This document shows positions 36,326 through 45,574 of a stretch of DNA of 64,000 nucleotides, piece after piece. The position numbers were made by a program, and so were the translations under genes. Origin of the DNA: Albirhodobacter sp042466415 (GTDB lineage Bacteria > Pseudomonadota > Alphaproteobacteria > Rhodobacterales > Rhodobacteraceae); assembly GCF_042466415.1 (NCBI RefSeq), contig NZ_JAXHCH010000002.1, positions 1,302,001 to 1,366,000 of the forward strand, in the 5' to 3' direction. The notes below the pieces were generated by a model that had not been told where the DNA came from, did no database searches, and saw only the letters and a list, made by a program, of their open reading frames with translations. How positions within the stretch are numbered: the first letter of the stretch is position 1; every line of letters starts with the position of its first letter.

Positions 36326-38767
36326 TCAATTGCTCTGCCCCGTCCACAAACGCGCCCCCACCGCGTCCTTCGCTGTCGTAACGGAAAATCCCGCGCGGCG
36401 CGCATGTTCAGCGAATTGCGCCGCATCACTGGTCTCGCTGCGGTCACCGCCATCGCGGGGCGGCATCGCAGGGCCGGTTTGGCGCGCATCGCCCTCACCA
36501 CTTTCGGCATCCCCCCGCAACGGGTTGAGCGCAATTGACCCAGTCTCACGCAGCAGGTTTTGATCGACGAGCAAGCAGTCACCGGCGCGATCCTCGCGGG
36601 CGATCCGCGCTTTAATCACGACAATCCGGCCCCGCGTGCAGATCTCCGCGAGGCGCTCTGGCGCGGATTTCCCCGTAAGATGCACAATCTCATGCCCGCG
36701 CCAGCGGATGCTGCGCGCGCTGTTTGGCCCCGTAAAGCCATCGCGCGCCGCCGCAAGGTCGACGGGGCTCGCATCGCCGTCCGCATCAAGCCAACTTGTC
36801 GCTACGAACTGCGCACCGTTCTTCGACAACGCCCGCCCCTGAGGCGTCATGACCCCGACAAGCTCGCCTTCTGATGCAATCAACACCGCATTCACCGTGA
36901 CCTGCGAGCAGGCGAAAAACGCCACCGCCAGCGCCGCAACACCGCAGCTCCGCGCGAAACCGCGCGCAAGGATGCACATCAGAGCGCCCATCGTCATCAC
37001 CGGCAACACCCACCCTGCTGGCGTCGGGATTGCCGTCACCGCCCCCTCAAACCCCGCAACCGTTTGTGCGACGAAAATGATCCACGCGGTCCCCTTCGTC
37101 ATCACCCAAAGCGCAGGCGCCGCGAGGCCAACAGGCGCAAGCACCGCCGCAATCACGCCAGCAGGCATGACGATTGTGCCCATCACAGGCACCGCAAAAA
37201 GATTGGCCAGCACGCCGTATTCCGCCATGCGATTGAAATGCACCGCCGCAATCGGCGCGGTCACCAATCCGGCGATGAAAGAGGTCGCAATCAAAAGCAA
37301 AACGGGCCGCAGGATGGGCGGCAGTTTGCGCGCCCGTCTCGACCAAGGCCCCGCCATCACAATCAACGCCACTGTCGCGCCGAAAGACATCTGGAACCCA
37401 GGCGAGACGAGCGCCTCCGGTGTAAAGATCAAAATCAGGCAGGCCGCCATCGCAACCGTCCGAAGGCTCAGCGCGCGTCGATCAAGCAGCACCGCCAAGA
37501 GCATGACAGTCGTCATAACAAACGCGCGCTCTGTCGCAACAGATCCGCCAGAAATCCAGAGATAAATCGTGCCCGCGACAATCCCGCCGAATGCCGCGAC
37601 CTTGCGGCCTGAAACGCGCAGCGAGAGCCAGGGAATGAGGGCAATCGCCGCGTTGAGCGCAGCAAAGACGAACCCTGTCAGCATCCCCATATGCAAGCCT
37701 GAGATGGCGATAATATGAAAAAGGTTGGACGCGCGCATAACTTCATTGGTTGCGGATGTGATGCCCGCCCTATCGCCCACAAGAAGCGCCGCCGCCATCG
37801 CGCCCGCCTGATCTGGATGCAGCTCTTGGATCGCGCGCGAAATCGACATGCGGAACCGATGCGCCGCCATAGGCCAATCTTGCGCGTCGGGAGGCGCGGC
37901 CAATAAAACAGGTGTACGGGTATAGCCGACGGCCCCGATCCTCTCGAACCACGCGTGACGGCGAAAATCATAGCCCTCCGGCTGGGCGGGCCCGTTATAT
38001 GGCATCAGATGCGCGGTTAGCATCACGCGCTGGCCCGGCTCGGGCGATAGCCACGCCTGCGCGCCCTCGCCGGGCGGTTCTTGCAACGATATCCGAACCC
38101 GCTCAGGTGTATTTTCCGGCGCGATCCGATCAATCCGCAACTGATCCAGCGTAAGCCGGATCTTATCCGAGCCAGAGCGATCCGCCGCCACGATCCGGCC
38201 TTCAACCGCGCCGTAATATCTAAATTGAAGCGCGGGCGCCGCGACCTGATGCGCGCGCCACCCCGTCAGCAAAAAGCCAACGCAAAGCGCCGCGAAGGCG
38301 AGCCACACAAACTGGGCATCCCGCGCGCGCAGGCTACAAAACGCGAGGCTCGCGAGACCTACCCCAGCCACGGTCCAGTAATGCTCGGCGGTTGGCTCTG
38401 CGCGCGCGGCAAACCACAAACCGATCCCAACCGAGAGCCAGATCGGCAACCACAGCATGAGATCGCGACGCGCCGCTTGCAGGGCCTGCGCGGGCGCCAT
38501 GATCCCGCCAAAGACGGATGTCAGGGCACGAGGCGCGAGGCGTTGGGCGGCCGCGCGCATCCGGGCAAGTGCAGGCCCGCCAATCGCTTGCGCCCATTGC
38601 GATGTCATCCCGTGCGAATGCGCCCCACTGTGCGGCCCATTTTGCGCCCCACTCTGCGCGGCGGGCGTGGGCAAACCTAGCGCGGGTTCATGCCCCGCGT
38701 GCGACAGGCTCAGCGGGGCAATCCCGCGCCAAAGATCGTCCTCCTCCTCCTCACGCCCGTTCGCCAC
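36326..38767 (-). CDS. comEC: ComEC/Rec2-type DNA-uptake membrane protein lacking a clear metallo-hydrolase domain
   Basis: This 813-residue protein has an unusual 90-residue N-terminal extension that is Glu/Asp- then His/Gly/Ala-rich. It is followed by a DUF4131-like region and the Competence membrane domain (ISGLHMGMLTGFVFAALNA and WISGGSVATERAFVMT). In Gram-positive ComEC a metallo-beta-lactamase-like domain follows. Here the C-terminal about 130 residues lack any HxHxDH motif, so that domain is absent or degenerate. GTG at 38767 follows GGAGAAAC. It is divergent from gltX by 82 bases. Confidence 0.9.
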   Translation of the reverse strand: MANGREEEEDDLWRGIAPLSLSHAGHEPALGLPTPAAQSGAQNGPHSGAHSHGMTSQWAQAIGGPALARMRAAAQRLAPRALTSVFGGIMAPAQALQAARRDLMLWLPIWLSVGIGLWFAARAEPTAEHYWTVAGVGLASLAFCSLRARDAQFVWLAFAALCVGFLLTGWRAHQVAAPALQFRYYGAVEGRIVAADRSGSDKIRLTLDQLRIDRIAPENTPERVRISLQEPPGEGAQAWLSPEPGQRVMLTAHLMPYNGPAQPEGYDFRRHAWFERIGAVGYTRTPVLLAAPPDAQDWPMAAHRFRMSISRAIQELHPDQAGAMAAALLVGDRAGITSATNEVMRASNLFHIIAISGLHMGMLTGFVFAALNAAIALIPWLSLRVSGRKVAAFGGIVAGTIYLWISGGSVATERAFVMTTVMLLAVLLDRRALSLRTVAMAACLILIFTPEALVSPGFQMSFGATVALIVMAGPWSRRARKLPPILRPVLLLIATSFIAGLVTAPIAAVHFNRMAEYGVLANLFAVPVMGTIVMPAGVIAAVLAPVGLAAPALWVMTKGTAWIIFVAQTVAGFEGAVTAIPTPAGWVLPVMTMGALMCILARGFARSCGVAALAVAFFACSQVTVNAVLIASEGELVGVMTPQGRALSKNGAQFVATSWLDADGDASPVDLAAARDGFTGPNSARSIRWRGHEIVHLTGKSAPERLAEICTRGRIVVIKARIAREDRAGDCLLVDQNLLRETGSIALNPLRGDAESGEGDARQTGPAMPPRDGGDRSETSDAAQFAEHARRAGFSVTTAKDAVGARLWTGQSN

Positions 38768-38849
38768 GCTTGTTTCTCCGCCATCCGCGCCTTATGCATC
38801 GGCTCGAACCCTACGCCCAACATGGTTTCCGAAAGGTTAACGCCCCCCT

Positions 38850-40250
38850 ATGACCCAGCAAGTCGTCACCCGCTTCGCCCCCTCGCCCACCGGCTATCTT
38901 CATATCGGCGGCGCGCGCACCGCGCTGTTCAGCTGGCTCTACGCGCGCGGACGCGGCGGGAAATTCTTGCTGCGCATCGAAGATACCGACCGCGAACGTT
39001 CCACCCCCGCCGCGACCGCGGCAATCTTGAAAGGTCTGGCGTGGCTCGGCCTTGATTACGACGGAGAGCCCGTCAGCCAGTTCGAAGGCCGTGAGCGCCA
39101 CGCCGAAGTTGCCCGCGAGATGCTCGCACGTGGCAACGCCTATAAGTGCTTTGCGACGCAAGACGAGATCGAAGCCTTCCGCGAAGCCGCCCGCGAGGCC
39201 GGCACATCGACGATGTACAAAAGCCCGTGGCGCGATGCCGATCCCGCAACCCATCCCGACGCGCCTTTTGTCATCCGCCTAAAAGCCCCAACCGAGGGCG
39301 CGACCGTGATCCACGATCAGGTGCAAGGCGACGTTACCTTCAAAAACGACCAGCTCGATGACATGGTTTGTTTACGATCCGATGGTACGCCGACATATAT
39401 GTTGGCTGTCGTCGTTGATGATCACGATATGGGCGTGACCCACGTCATCCGCGGGGATGACCACCTCACCAATGCCGCGCGGCAGGTGCAGGTCTATAAC
39501 GCCATGGGCTGGGATGTGCCGGTCTTTGCGCATATCCCGCTCATCCACGGGCCGGATGGGAAAAAGCTTTCCAAACGTCACGGCGCGGTCGGCTTGGAAG
39601 AATATCAACTCATGGGCTATCCCGCCGCAGGGATGCGCAATTATCTGAACCGGCTTGGCTGGTCGCACGGTGATGACGAATTCTTCACCGATGCGCAGGC
39701 TTTGGAGTGGTTCAACCTCGATGGAATCGGCCGTTCACCGGCGCGACTGGATTTCAAAAAGCTCGAAAATATCTGTGGCCAACATATCGCTGCGGCGCAG
39801 GACTCGGATCTGCTGCCTGAAATTGAGGCGTTTCTTGCTGCGACGCACGCAGAGCCGCTGGATGTGCAGCAGCGCACATATTTGGCCGATGGTCTCTATT
39901 GCCTCAAAGAACGCGCGAAGACTTTCCCGGAACTCCTTGAAAAGGCGCGATTTGCTTTGGCTCGTCGTCCGCTGGACATTGATGAAAAAGCGGCCAAGGC
40001 GCTCGACGATGTATCCCGTGGTATACTGACAGAATTGACGCCGCAGCTGCAAAGTGCTAGCTGGACCCGTGACGCGCTGGAGGCTGTTGCCAATAGTGTC
40101 GCCGAAGCCCATGGCATCGGATTTGGAAAGCTTGCGGGCCCGCTTCGTGCGGCGCTGGCAGGGCGTGCCGCGACCCCTAGCGTCTTCGATATGATGCTGG
40201 TTTTGGGCAGGGAGGAGACCCTCGCCCGTATCACAGATCAGGCGGCCTGA
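38850..40250 (+). CDS. gltX: Glutamate--tRNA ligase
   Basis: This 466-residue class I synthetase charges tRNA-Glu and, in bacteria lacking GlnRS, often tRNA-Gln as well. The HIGH motif appears as HIGG (18-21), and the KMSKS-type motif is KKLSKRHGA. Domain order is the catalytic half followed by a C-terminal alpha-helical anticodon-binding part. The ribosome site before the ATG is weak. It is followed by gltA after 77 bases. Confidence 0.97.
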   Translation: MTQQVVTRFAPSPTGYLHIGGARTALFSWLYARGRGGKFLLRIEDTDRERSTPAATAAILKGLAWLGLDYDGEPVSQFEGRERHAEVAREMLARGNAYKCFATQDEIEAFREAAREAGTSTMYKSPWRDADPATHPDAPFVIRLKAPTEGATVIHDQVQGDVTFKNDQLDDMVCLRSDGTPTYMLAVVVDDHDMGVTHVIRGDDHLTNAARQVQVYNAMGWDVPVFAHIPLIHGPDGKKLSKRHGAVGLEEYQLMGYPAAGMRNYLNRLGWSHGDDEFFTDAQALEWFNLDGIGRSPARLDFKKLENICGQHIAAAQDSDLLPEIEAFLAATHAEPLDVQQRTYLADGLYCLKERAKTFPELLEKARFALARRPLDIDEKAAKALDDVSRGILTELTPQLQSASWTRDALEAVANSVAEAHGIGFGKLAGPLRAALAGRAATPSVFDMMLVLGREETLARITDQAA

Positions 40251-40327
40251 GGCCCGGCCGCCTTCCCCGGGAAACCGGCTGGAACATTCCCGGCGTGGCC
40301 TCGCCGGATCAAATATGAGGGACTGCA

Positions 40328-41620
40328 ATGGCTGATACCAGAACCGCGACGCTTACCTTTGACGGGAAAACGATCGAACTTCCGATCCTTTCCCCGACCG
40401 TCGGCCCGGATGTCATCGACATTCGCAAACTCTACGCGCAAGGCGACGTATTCACATACGACCCCGGCTTTACCTCCACCGCGGCATGTGAATCCGCGAT
40501 CACCTATATCGACGGCGACAAGGGCGAATTGCTGTATCGGGGCTATCCGATCGAGCAACTGGCAGAGCATTCGCATTACCTTGAAGTGTGCTATCTGTTG
40601 CTGAACGGCGAATTGCCAACGGCTGACGAGCTGGCCGATTTCGAAAACCGCGTGACGCGCCACACGATGCTGCACGAACAAGTCCACAACTTCTTCCGCG
40701 GCTTCCGCCGCGACAGCCACCCCATGGCGACGATGGTGGGCGTGGTTGGCGCGATGTCGGCCTTCTACCACGACAGCTTGGACATCACCGATCCGTGGCA
40801 GCGCGAAGTCGCCTCCATGCGTCTGATCGCTAAACTCCCAACGATTGCGGCGATGGCGTATAAGTATTCGGTGGGTCAGCCCTTCGTTTACCCGCGCAAC
40901 GATCTGGATTACGCATCCAACTTCTTGCACATGTGCTTCTCGGTTCCCGCGGAACAATACAAAGTCGAACCCGCGCTCGCCAAAGCGATGGATCTGATCT
41001 TCACGCTGCACGCCGATCACGAACAAAACGCATCCACCTCCACAGTGCGTTTGGCGGGTTCGTCGGGCGCAAACCCGTTCGCTTGCATCGCGGCAGGTAT
41101 CGCTTGCCTTTGGGGCCCTGCGCATGGCGGCGCAAACCAAGCCTGCTTGGAAATGCTGCGTGAAATCGGGTCGGTTGACCGCATTCCGGAATTTGTTGCG
41201 CGCGCGAAAGACAAGAACGATCCGTTCCGTCTGATGGGCTTTGGCCACCGCGTTTACAAAAACTTCGACCCGCGCGCGAAGGTGATGAAAGAGTCGGCGG
41301 ACGAGGTTCTCGAACTGCTCGGCGTTCACAACAACCCGCTTTTGCAAGTCGCGAAAGAGCTCGAGAAAATCGCACTCGAGGATCCGTATTTCGTCGAGAA
41401 GAAACTCTATCCGAATGTCGATTTCTATTCGGGCATCATCCTGGAAGCCATGGGCTTCCCGACATCGATGTTCACGCCGATCTTCGCGCTCTCGCGCACC
41501 GTTGGCTGGATCTCGCAGTGGAAAGAGATGATCGGCGATCCGACAGGCAGAATTGGCCGTCCGCGTCAGCTTTACGCGGGTGCGACCGCGCGCGAATACA
41601 CGGATGTTACCAAGCGCTAA
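40328..41620 (+). CDS. gltA: Citrate synthase (type II)
   Basis: This 430-residue enzyme condenses acetyl-CoA with oxaloacetate. The long N-terminal domain with ILSPTVGPDVIDIRKLY marks the hexameric type II class. Active-site segments are LHADHEQNASTSTVRL, WGPAHGGANQACLEML, MGFGHRVYKNFDPRAKVMK and VDFYSGIILEAMGFP. GAGGGA precedes the ATG, and a strong terminator follows. With acnA at the window start, two consecutive TCA-cycle enzymes are encoded here, about 38 kb apart. Confidence 0.98.
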   Translation: MADTRTATLTFDGKTIELPILSPTVGPDVIDIRKLYAQGDVFTYDPGFTSTAACESAITYIDGDKGELLYRGYPIEQLAEHSHYLEVCYLLLNGELPTADELADFENRVTRHTMLHEQVHNFFRGFRRDSHPMATMVGVVGAMSAFYHDSLDITDPWQREVASMRLIAKLPTIAAMAYKYSVGQPFVYPRNDLDYASNFLHMCFSVPAEQYKVEPALAKAMDLIFTLHADHEQNASTSTVRLAGSSGANPFACIAAGIACLWGPAHGGANQACLEMLREIGSVDRIPEFVARAKDKNDPFRLMGFGHRVYKNFDPRAKVMKESADEVLELLGVHNNPLLQVAKELEKIALEDPYFVEKKLYPNVDFYSGIILEAMGFPTSMFTPIFALSRTVGWISQWKEMIGDPTGRIGRPRQLYAGATAREYTDVTKR

Positions 41621-41643
41621 GTTTTCGCTTGAAGTATTTTAGG

Positions 41644-41674
41644 AAGGCCGGGGGGAAACCTCCGGCCTTTTTGC
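41644..41674 (+). terminator. Intrinsic terminator after gltA
   Basis: An 8-bp perfect stem (41644-41651 with 41662-41669) is followed by a T run. It is 24 bases after the citrate synthase stop. Confidence 0.85.
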
Positions 41675-41885
41675 CATAGGGGCATCACGTCAGGCGCATG
41701 ACGGGGCGCGCATGAGGGCGGGCACTATCAGGGCGGGCAAGGTCACAGAGGGTAAGGTCGGGGGATCGTGCCGGAGCTTCGTCTTTATGGGCCGGGAAAA
41801 TCGGGCCGCCGCAAGCTCGACACCGGCGCCCGATGCGCTCTCGAGTCACTTGCGCGCGGTCTCGGGCTCTGGCATGAGTTCGCGC

Positions 41886-42590
41886 ATGAGCACCGATCAC
41901 CTCCCCCCCGCCGCCGCGCCACAGACCTCTCCATCAAGCAGCGTTCCGCCAGAACGTCTCGCATTGATCACGGGTGCGTCGCGCGGACTTGGGGCTGCGA
42001 TGGCAGAAGAGCTCGCCGCGCGCGGCTGGCATGTGCTTTGCGTTGCGCGCACCACCGGCGCGTTGGAAGAATTGGATGACCGCATCCAAGCCAAGGGCGG
42101 CTCGGCCACGCTTGCGCCGATGGATGTCACCGATCCCGCCGCTATGGCGCATCTGGCGGCCTCCATCCATGCGCGCTGGGGCGGTTTGGGCCTTTGGGTT
42201 CATACCGCAGTCTATGCTGCGCCGCTTTCGCCTGCTGGGCACTTGGCGGAAAAAGATATCAATCGCTCAACCGACACAAACATCAAGGCAACGATGCATC
42301 TTGTGGGTGTGCTGGAACCTCTGTTGCTCGCCGCAAAAGGCACGGCGATGTTCTTTGACGATCCGCGCGGCGGCCAGAAATTCTTCGGCGCCTATGGCTC
42401 AACCAAAGCCGCCCAGATTGCCCTCGCGCGCAGCTGGCAGGCAGAGGCGGTAAAAGTCGGGCCACGGGTGTTGATCGAGACACCCGCGCCGATGGCTACG
42501 GCTGTGCGAGCGCGGTTCTTCCCGGGCGAAGATCGCGCGCCGCTGACGCCGTGCCGCGACGAGGCGGCCCGTTTGGCGGCCTTGATATAA
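41886..42590 (+). CDS. Short-chain dehydrogenase/reductase family protein, substrate unknown
   Basis: The core is an SDR Rossmann fold: ITGASRGLGAAMAEELAARG for the cofactor loop and YGSTKAAQIAL as the YxxxK pair. The central strand has LGLWVHTAVYAAPL in place of the usual NNAG, so it is a divergent member. The start is uncertain. The frame is open from 41712, and ATGs at 41874 and 41886 are possible; no strong ribosome site marks one. A Pro/Ser-rich leader precedes the cofactor loop in any case. It lies alone between gltA and surE. Confidence 0.75.
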   Translation: MSTDHLPPAAAPQTSPSSSVPPERLALITGASRGLGAAMAEELAARGWHVLCVARTTGALEELDDRIQAKGGSATLAPMDVTDPAAMAHLAASIHARWGGLGLWVHTAVYAAPLSPAGHLAEKDINRSTDTNIKATMHLVGVLEPLLLAAKGTAMFFDDPRGGQKFFGAYGSTKAAQIALARSWQAEAVKVGPRVLIETPAPMATAVRARFFPGEDRAPLTPCRDEAARLAALI

Positions 42591-42731
42591 GTCCGATGCT
42601 GCCGCAAGCGGCACGAATTTTGGGCCTTCGAGGGGGAAAGATGCGCCGTAACCCGAGGAATTGTGGCACAGAGCTTTACGCCTGACGATGCGCAAGGTAA
42701 GCACGGATAAACAGGTAATTCCGAGGGATCC

Positions 42732-43520
42732 ATGCGCATTCTCATCACCAATGACGATGGCATAAACGCCCCCGGCCTTGCCATCCTCCACGCCATCGCG
42801 ACCGAGATCGCAGGCCCCTCCGGCGAAGTCTGGACTGTGGCGCCTGCTTTTGAACAATCGGGCGTCGCGCATTGTATTTCCTACACCCACCCCACGATGA
42901 TCGCAGAGCTGAGCCCCCGCCGCTTCGCCGCCGAGGGGAGCCCTGCGGATTGTGTTTTGGCGGGCCTGTACGACGTGATGAAAGACAACCGGCCTGATCT
43001 GGTGCTGTCGGGCGTCAATCGGGGCAATAACTCAGCGGAAAACGCGCTTTATTCGGGCACGTTAGGCGGCGCGATGGAGGCGGCTTTACAAGGCCTGCCC
43101 GCGATCGCGCTCTCGGCCTATATCGGCCCCAAGAACAATGCCGATGAAGCGACAATGTTTGAGGCCGCGAAGGTGCACGGGGCGCCTTTGATCCGCAAAC
43201 TTCTCGATCACGGCATTTGGGATGATGGCGATTACCGCGTGTTCTACAATGTGAATTTCCCGCCGCTCCCCGCGTCGGAGGTGAAGGGAACGAAGGTCGC
43301 CGCTCAAGGGTATCGCCGCGACACGAATTTCGGCATCGAGGCGCAGCTCTCCCCTTCGGGGCGCAAGTTCCTTTGGGTGAAGGGTGGCTATCAGCACGCG
43401 CCCACCGCGCCGGGCACTGACGCGGCCGTGAATCTCGACGGGTATATCTCCGTCACGCCGATGCGCGCCGATCTTACGGCGCATGACGTGCTCAGCGATC
43501 TTGAGGCCCGCCTCACATGA
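42732..43520 (+). CDS. surE: 5'/3'-nucleotidase SurE
   Basis: This 262-residue metal-dependent phosphatase acts on nucleoside monophosphates in stationary-phase survival. The N-terminal metal motif ITNDDGINAPGL and the SGVNRGNNSAENALYSGTLGGA segment are diagnostic. GAGGGATCC lies before the ATG. Its stop overlaps the pcm start (ATGA), giving the conserved surE-pcm-nlpD order. Confidence 0.97.
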   Translation: MRILITNDDGINAPGLAILHAIATEIAGPSGEVWTVAPAFEQSGVAHCISYTHPTMIAELSPRRFAAEGSPADCVLAGLYDVMKDNRPDLVLSGVNRGNNSAENALYSGTLGGAMEAALQGLPAIALSAYIGPKNNADEATMFEAAKVHGAPLIRKLLDHGIWDDGDYRVFYNVNFPPLPASEVKGTKVAAQGYRRDTNFGIEAQLSPSGRKFLWVKGGYQHAPTAPGTDAAVNLDGYISVTPMRADLTAHDVLSDLEARLT

Positions 43521-44215
43521 CCGAACGCCGCCCTTCGTCGCAAGGGGATGCAACGCCCTTACCCCCCTTGAACGCCGAGGATCTCGCCGAGCGAAAGATG
43601 CGGTTTTTATTCGCGCTACGGTCAAAAGGCGTGATCGAGGCGAAGGTTCTCGAGGCGATGGAGCGCGTCGATCGAGGGCTATTCGTGAAGGGACTTTTTG
43701 CCGAGCGCGCCTATGAGGACATGCCCCTGCCGATCGGCTGCGGGCAGACGATCTCGCAACCCTCCGTTGTTGGCCTCATGACGCAGGCGTTGGAACTTGG
43801 GCCGCGTGACACGGTGCTGGAGATCGGCACCGGATCTGGATATCAGGCCGCGATATTGAGCCAGATCGCGCGGCGGGTCTATACGATCGACCGGCATCGT
43901 CGCCTTGTGCGGGATGCGGATGCGCTGTTCCGCGCGCTGAATTTGACCAATATCGTGACGCTTGCGGGGGACGGGTCGCATGGTTTGCCCGATCAAGCGC
44001 CGTTTGATCGCATAATCGTCACCGCCGCCGCCGAAGATCCTCCGGGGCCACTCTTGGCGCAGCTCAAGATCGGCGGTATTATGGTGGTGCCTGTCGGGCA
44101 ATCCGACACCGTGCAAAGCCTGATCCGTGTCCGCAAAACCCAAAGCGGGCTCGACTATGAGGAGCTTCGTCCGGTGCGGTTCGTGCCGCTGGTCGAGGGA
44201 ACTGCAACTGAATGA
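43517..44215 (+). CDS. pcm: Protein-L-isoaspartate O-methyltransferase
   Basis: This 232-residue repair enzyme methylates isoaspartyl residues in aged proteins. S-adenosylmethionine motif I is LEIGTGSGYQ (101-110), and the PCMT-specific segment LPIGCGQTISQPSVVGLMTQ lies just before it. The post-motif VTAAAEDPPGPLLAQLKIGG also fits. It is translationally coupled to surE and followed by nlpD 85 bases later. Confidence 0.97.
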   Translation: MTERRPSSQGDATPLPPLNAEDLAERKMRFLFALRSKGVIEAKVLEAMERVDRGLFVKGLFAERAYEDMPLPIGCGQTISQPSVVGLMTQALELGPRDTVLEIGTGSGYQAAILSQIARRVYTIDRHRRLVRDADALFRALNLTNIVTLAGDGSHGLPDQAPFDRIIVTAAAEDPPGPLLAQLKIGGIMVVPVGQSDTVQSLIRVRKTQSGLDYEELRPVRFVPLVEGTATE

Positions 44216-44300
44216 CCCCGCCCCGCCGTGGGGCATTTTGATGACGAGACTGAAGGGGCCGACAGCAACAGGCCCCGCACATAACCGAGAGGATAGAGCC

Positions 44301-45497
44301 ATGACACCCACCCGTTTCCCGCGCCCCCAGCCTTCCCGTCGCGCTGTGAAATTCGCGGCGCTCGGCCTCACCGCCCTCGCTTTGGCGGGCTGCTCGGATG
44401 GCGGTGTGGATCTTGACCTGCGGAAATTCTCCAAGATCGGATTTGATACCAGCTCCGCTGCGCAAAACGCCGCGAGCAAGCGCCCCGAGCCCGATGCGCG
44501 TGGCGTGATCACCTATCCGACGTATCAAGTTGCCGTAGCGCGCAGCGGCGAGACCGTCGGCGCCATCGCGCAGCGTCTGGGCATCGCGCCCGCCACGCTG
44601 GCGGCGAAGAACGCACTCGACGTAAACACGCCCTTGGCGAAGGGCGAGATCCTTGTCCTGCCAACCAATGTGGGCGGCGGCACGATGCCTATCGCGGGCG
44701 GCGTTGCGGGCAGTTCGGCGATCGCGACGGAATCCATCGATATCACGACCCTCGCAGGCAATGCGATCAACCGTGCGGAGGGAGGTGCGGCAACGCCAAT
44801 CGCCGCCGCGCCGACGGGCAACGAACCCGTGCAACACCCTGTCGCACGCGGCGAGACTGCGTATTCCATCGCGCGCTATTACAATGTGAACGTGAAGACG
44901 ATTGCGGATTACAACGGGCTGCCACAGGATCTTAGCGTCCGTGAGGGGCAGATCCTTTTGATCCCGCTCGCCGCGCGCAACACCGATGCAATCGCCAGCG
45001 CGAATGTCCCCGGATCGGCCAGCGTCACGCCGACACCGCCCTCCGCCGCGACCCCCCTGCCGGATGAGAAAACCATCTCCGCCGCGACGCCCGTCGCCAC
45101 ACCGCCCGCCCCCGATCTGGGCGCCTCGGTGAGCAAAGCGACGACCGCCGCCCGGATGCAGATGCCCGTGTCAGGTTCGATCATCCGGCCTTACGTGAAA
45201 TCGAAAAACGATGGGATCGATATCGCGGCGAGCGCAGGCACAGCCGTGCAAGCCGCCGAGGCCGGAACCGTGGCCGCCATCACCAAAGATACCGAACAAG
45301 TGCCAATTCTTGTTCTGCGTCACTCCGATGGCTTGCTGACGGTCTATGCGAATATCGACGGAATTACGGTCGCCAAAGGCGCGAGCGTGACCAAAGGCCA
45401 GACCATTGCGAAAGCCCGCGCCAGCGATCCGGGCTTCGTGCATTTCGAAGTGCGCAAGGGCTTCGAAAGCGTCGATCCGATGCCATATCTTCAGTGA
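44301..45497 (+). CDS. nlpD: NlpD-like lipoprotein with two LysM domains and a degenerate M23 domain
   Basis: This 398-residue lipoprotein (lipobox LALAGC, Cys31) carries LysM peptidoglycan-binding domains at about 75-121 and 178-222, then a low-complexity linker and an M23/LytM domain at about 285-398. The metal site is degraded: the first His is Asn303 (NDGID), the HxH-type His is Asn351 (YANID), and the terminal HxH has Phe379 with only His381 left. It should therefore be an amidase activator, not a peptidase, as in E. coli NlpD. ATG 44301 is preceded by AGAGGATAGAG. Confidence 0.93.
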   Translation: MTPTRFPRPQPSRRAVKFAALGLTALALAGCSDGGVDLDLRKFSKIGFDTSSAAQNAASKRPEPDARGVITYPTYQVAVARSGETVGAIAQRLGIAPATLAAKNALDVNTPLAKGEILVLPTNVGGGTMPIAGGVAGSSAIATESIDITTLAGNAINRAEGGAATPIAAAPTGNEPVQHPVARGETAYSIARYYNVNVKTIADYNGLPQDLSVREGQILLIPLAARNTDAIASANVPGSASVTPTPPSAATPLPDEKTISAATPVATPPAPDLGASVSKATTAARMQMPVSGSIIRPYVKSKNDGIDIAASAGTAVQAAEAGTVAAITKDTEQVPILVLRHSDGLLTVYANIDGITVAKGASVTKGQTIAKARASDPGFVHFEVRKGFESVDPMPYLQ

Positions 45498-45516
45498 AAC
45501 ACGCTACTTGAATAAC

Positions 45517-45548
45517 AAAACGCCCGCTTTTCAAAAGCGGGCGTTTTG
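45517..45548. terminator. Bidirectional intrinsic terminator between nlpD and the DUF815 gene
   Basis: A perfect 15-bp stem (45517-45531 with 45533-45547) surrounds a single base, so the effective loop must come from opened central A-T pairs. A/T tracts at both ends let it stop both convergent transcripts. Confidence 0.9.
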
Positions 45549-45574
45549 CGTTTGTGGTCCCTGTCGCGCGCGCC

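Noticed and set aside
40238..41347. 369-codon open frame antisense to gltA
   Set aside because: Shadow frame; gltA motifs are complete on the other strand.
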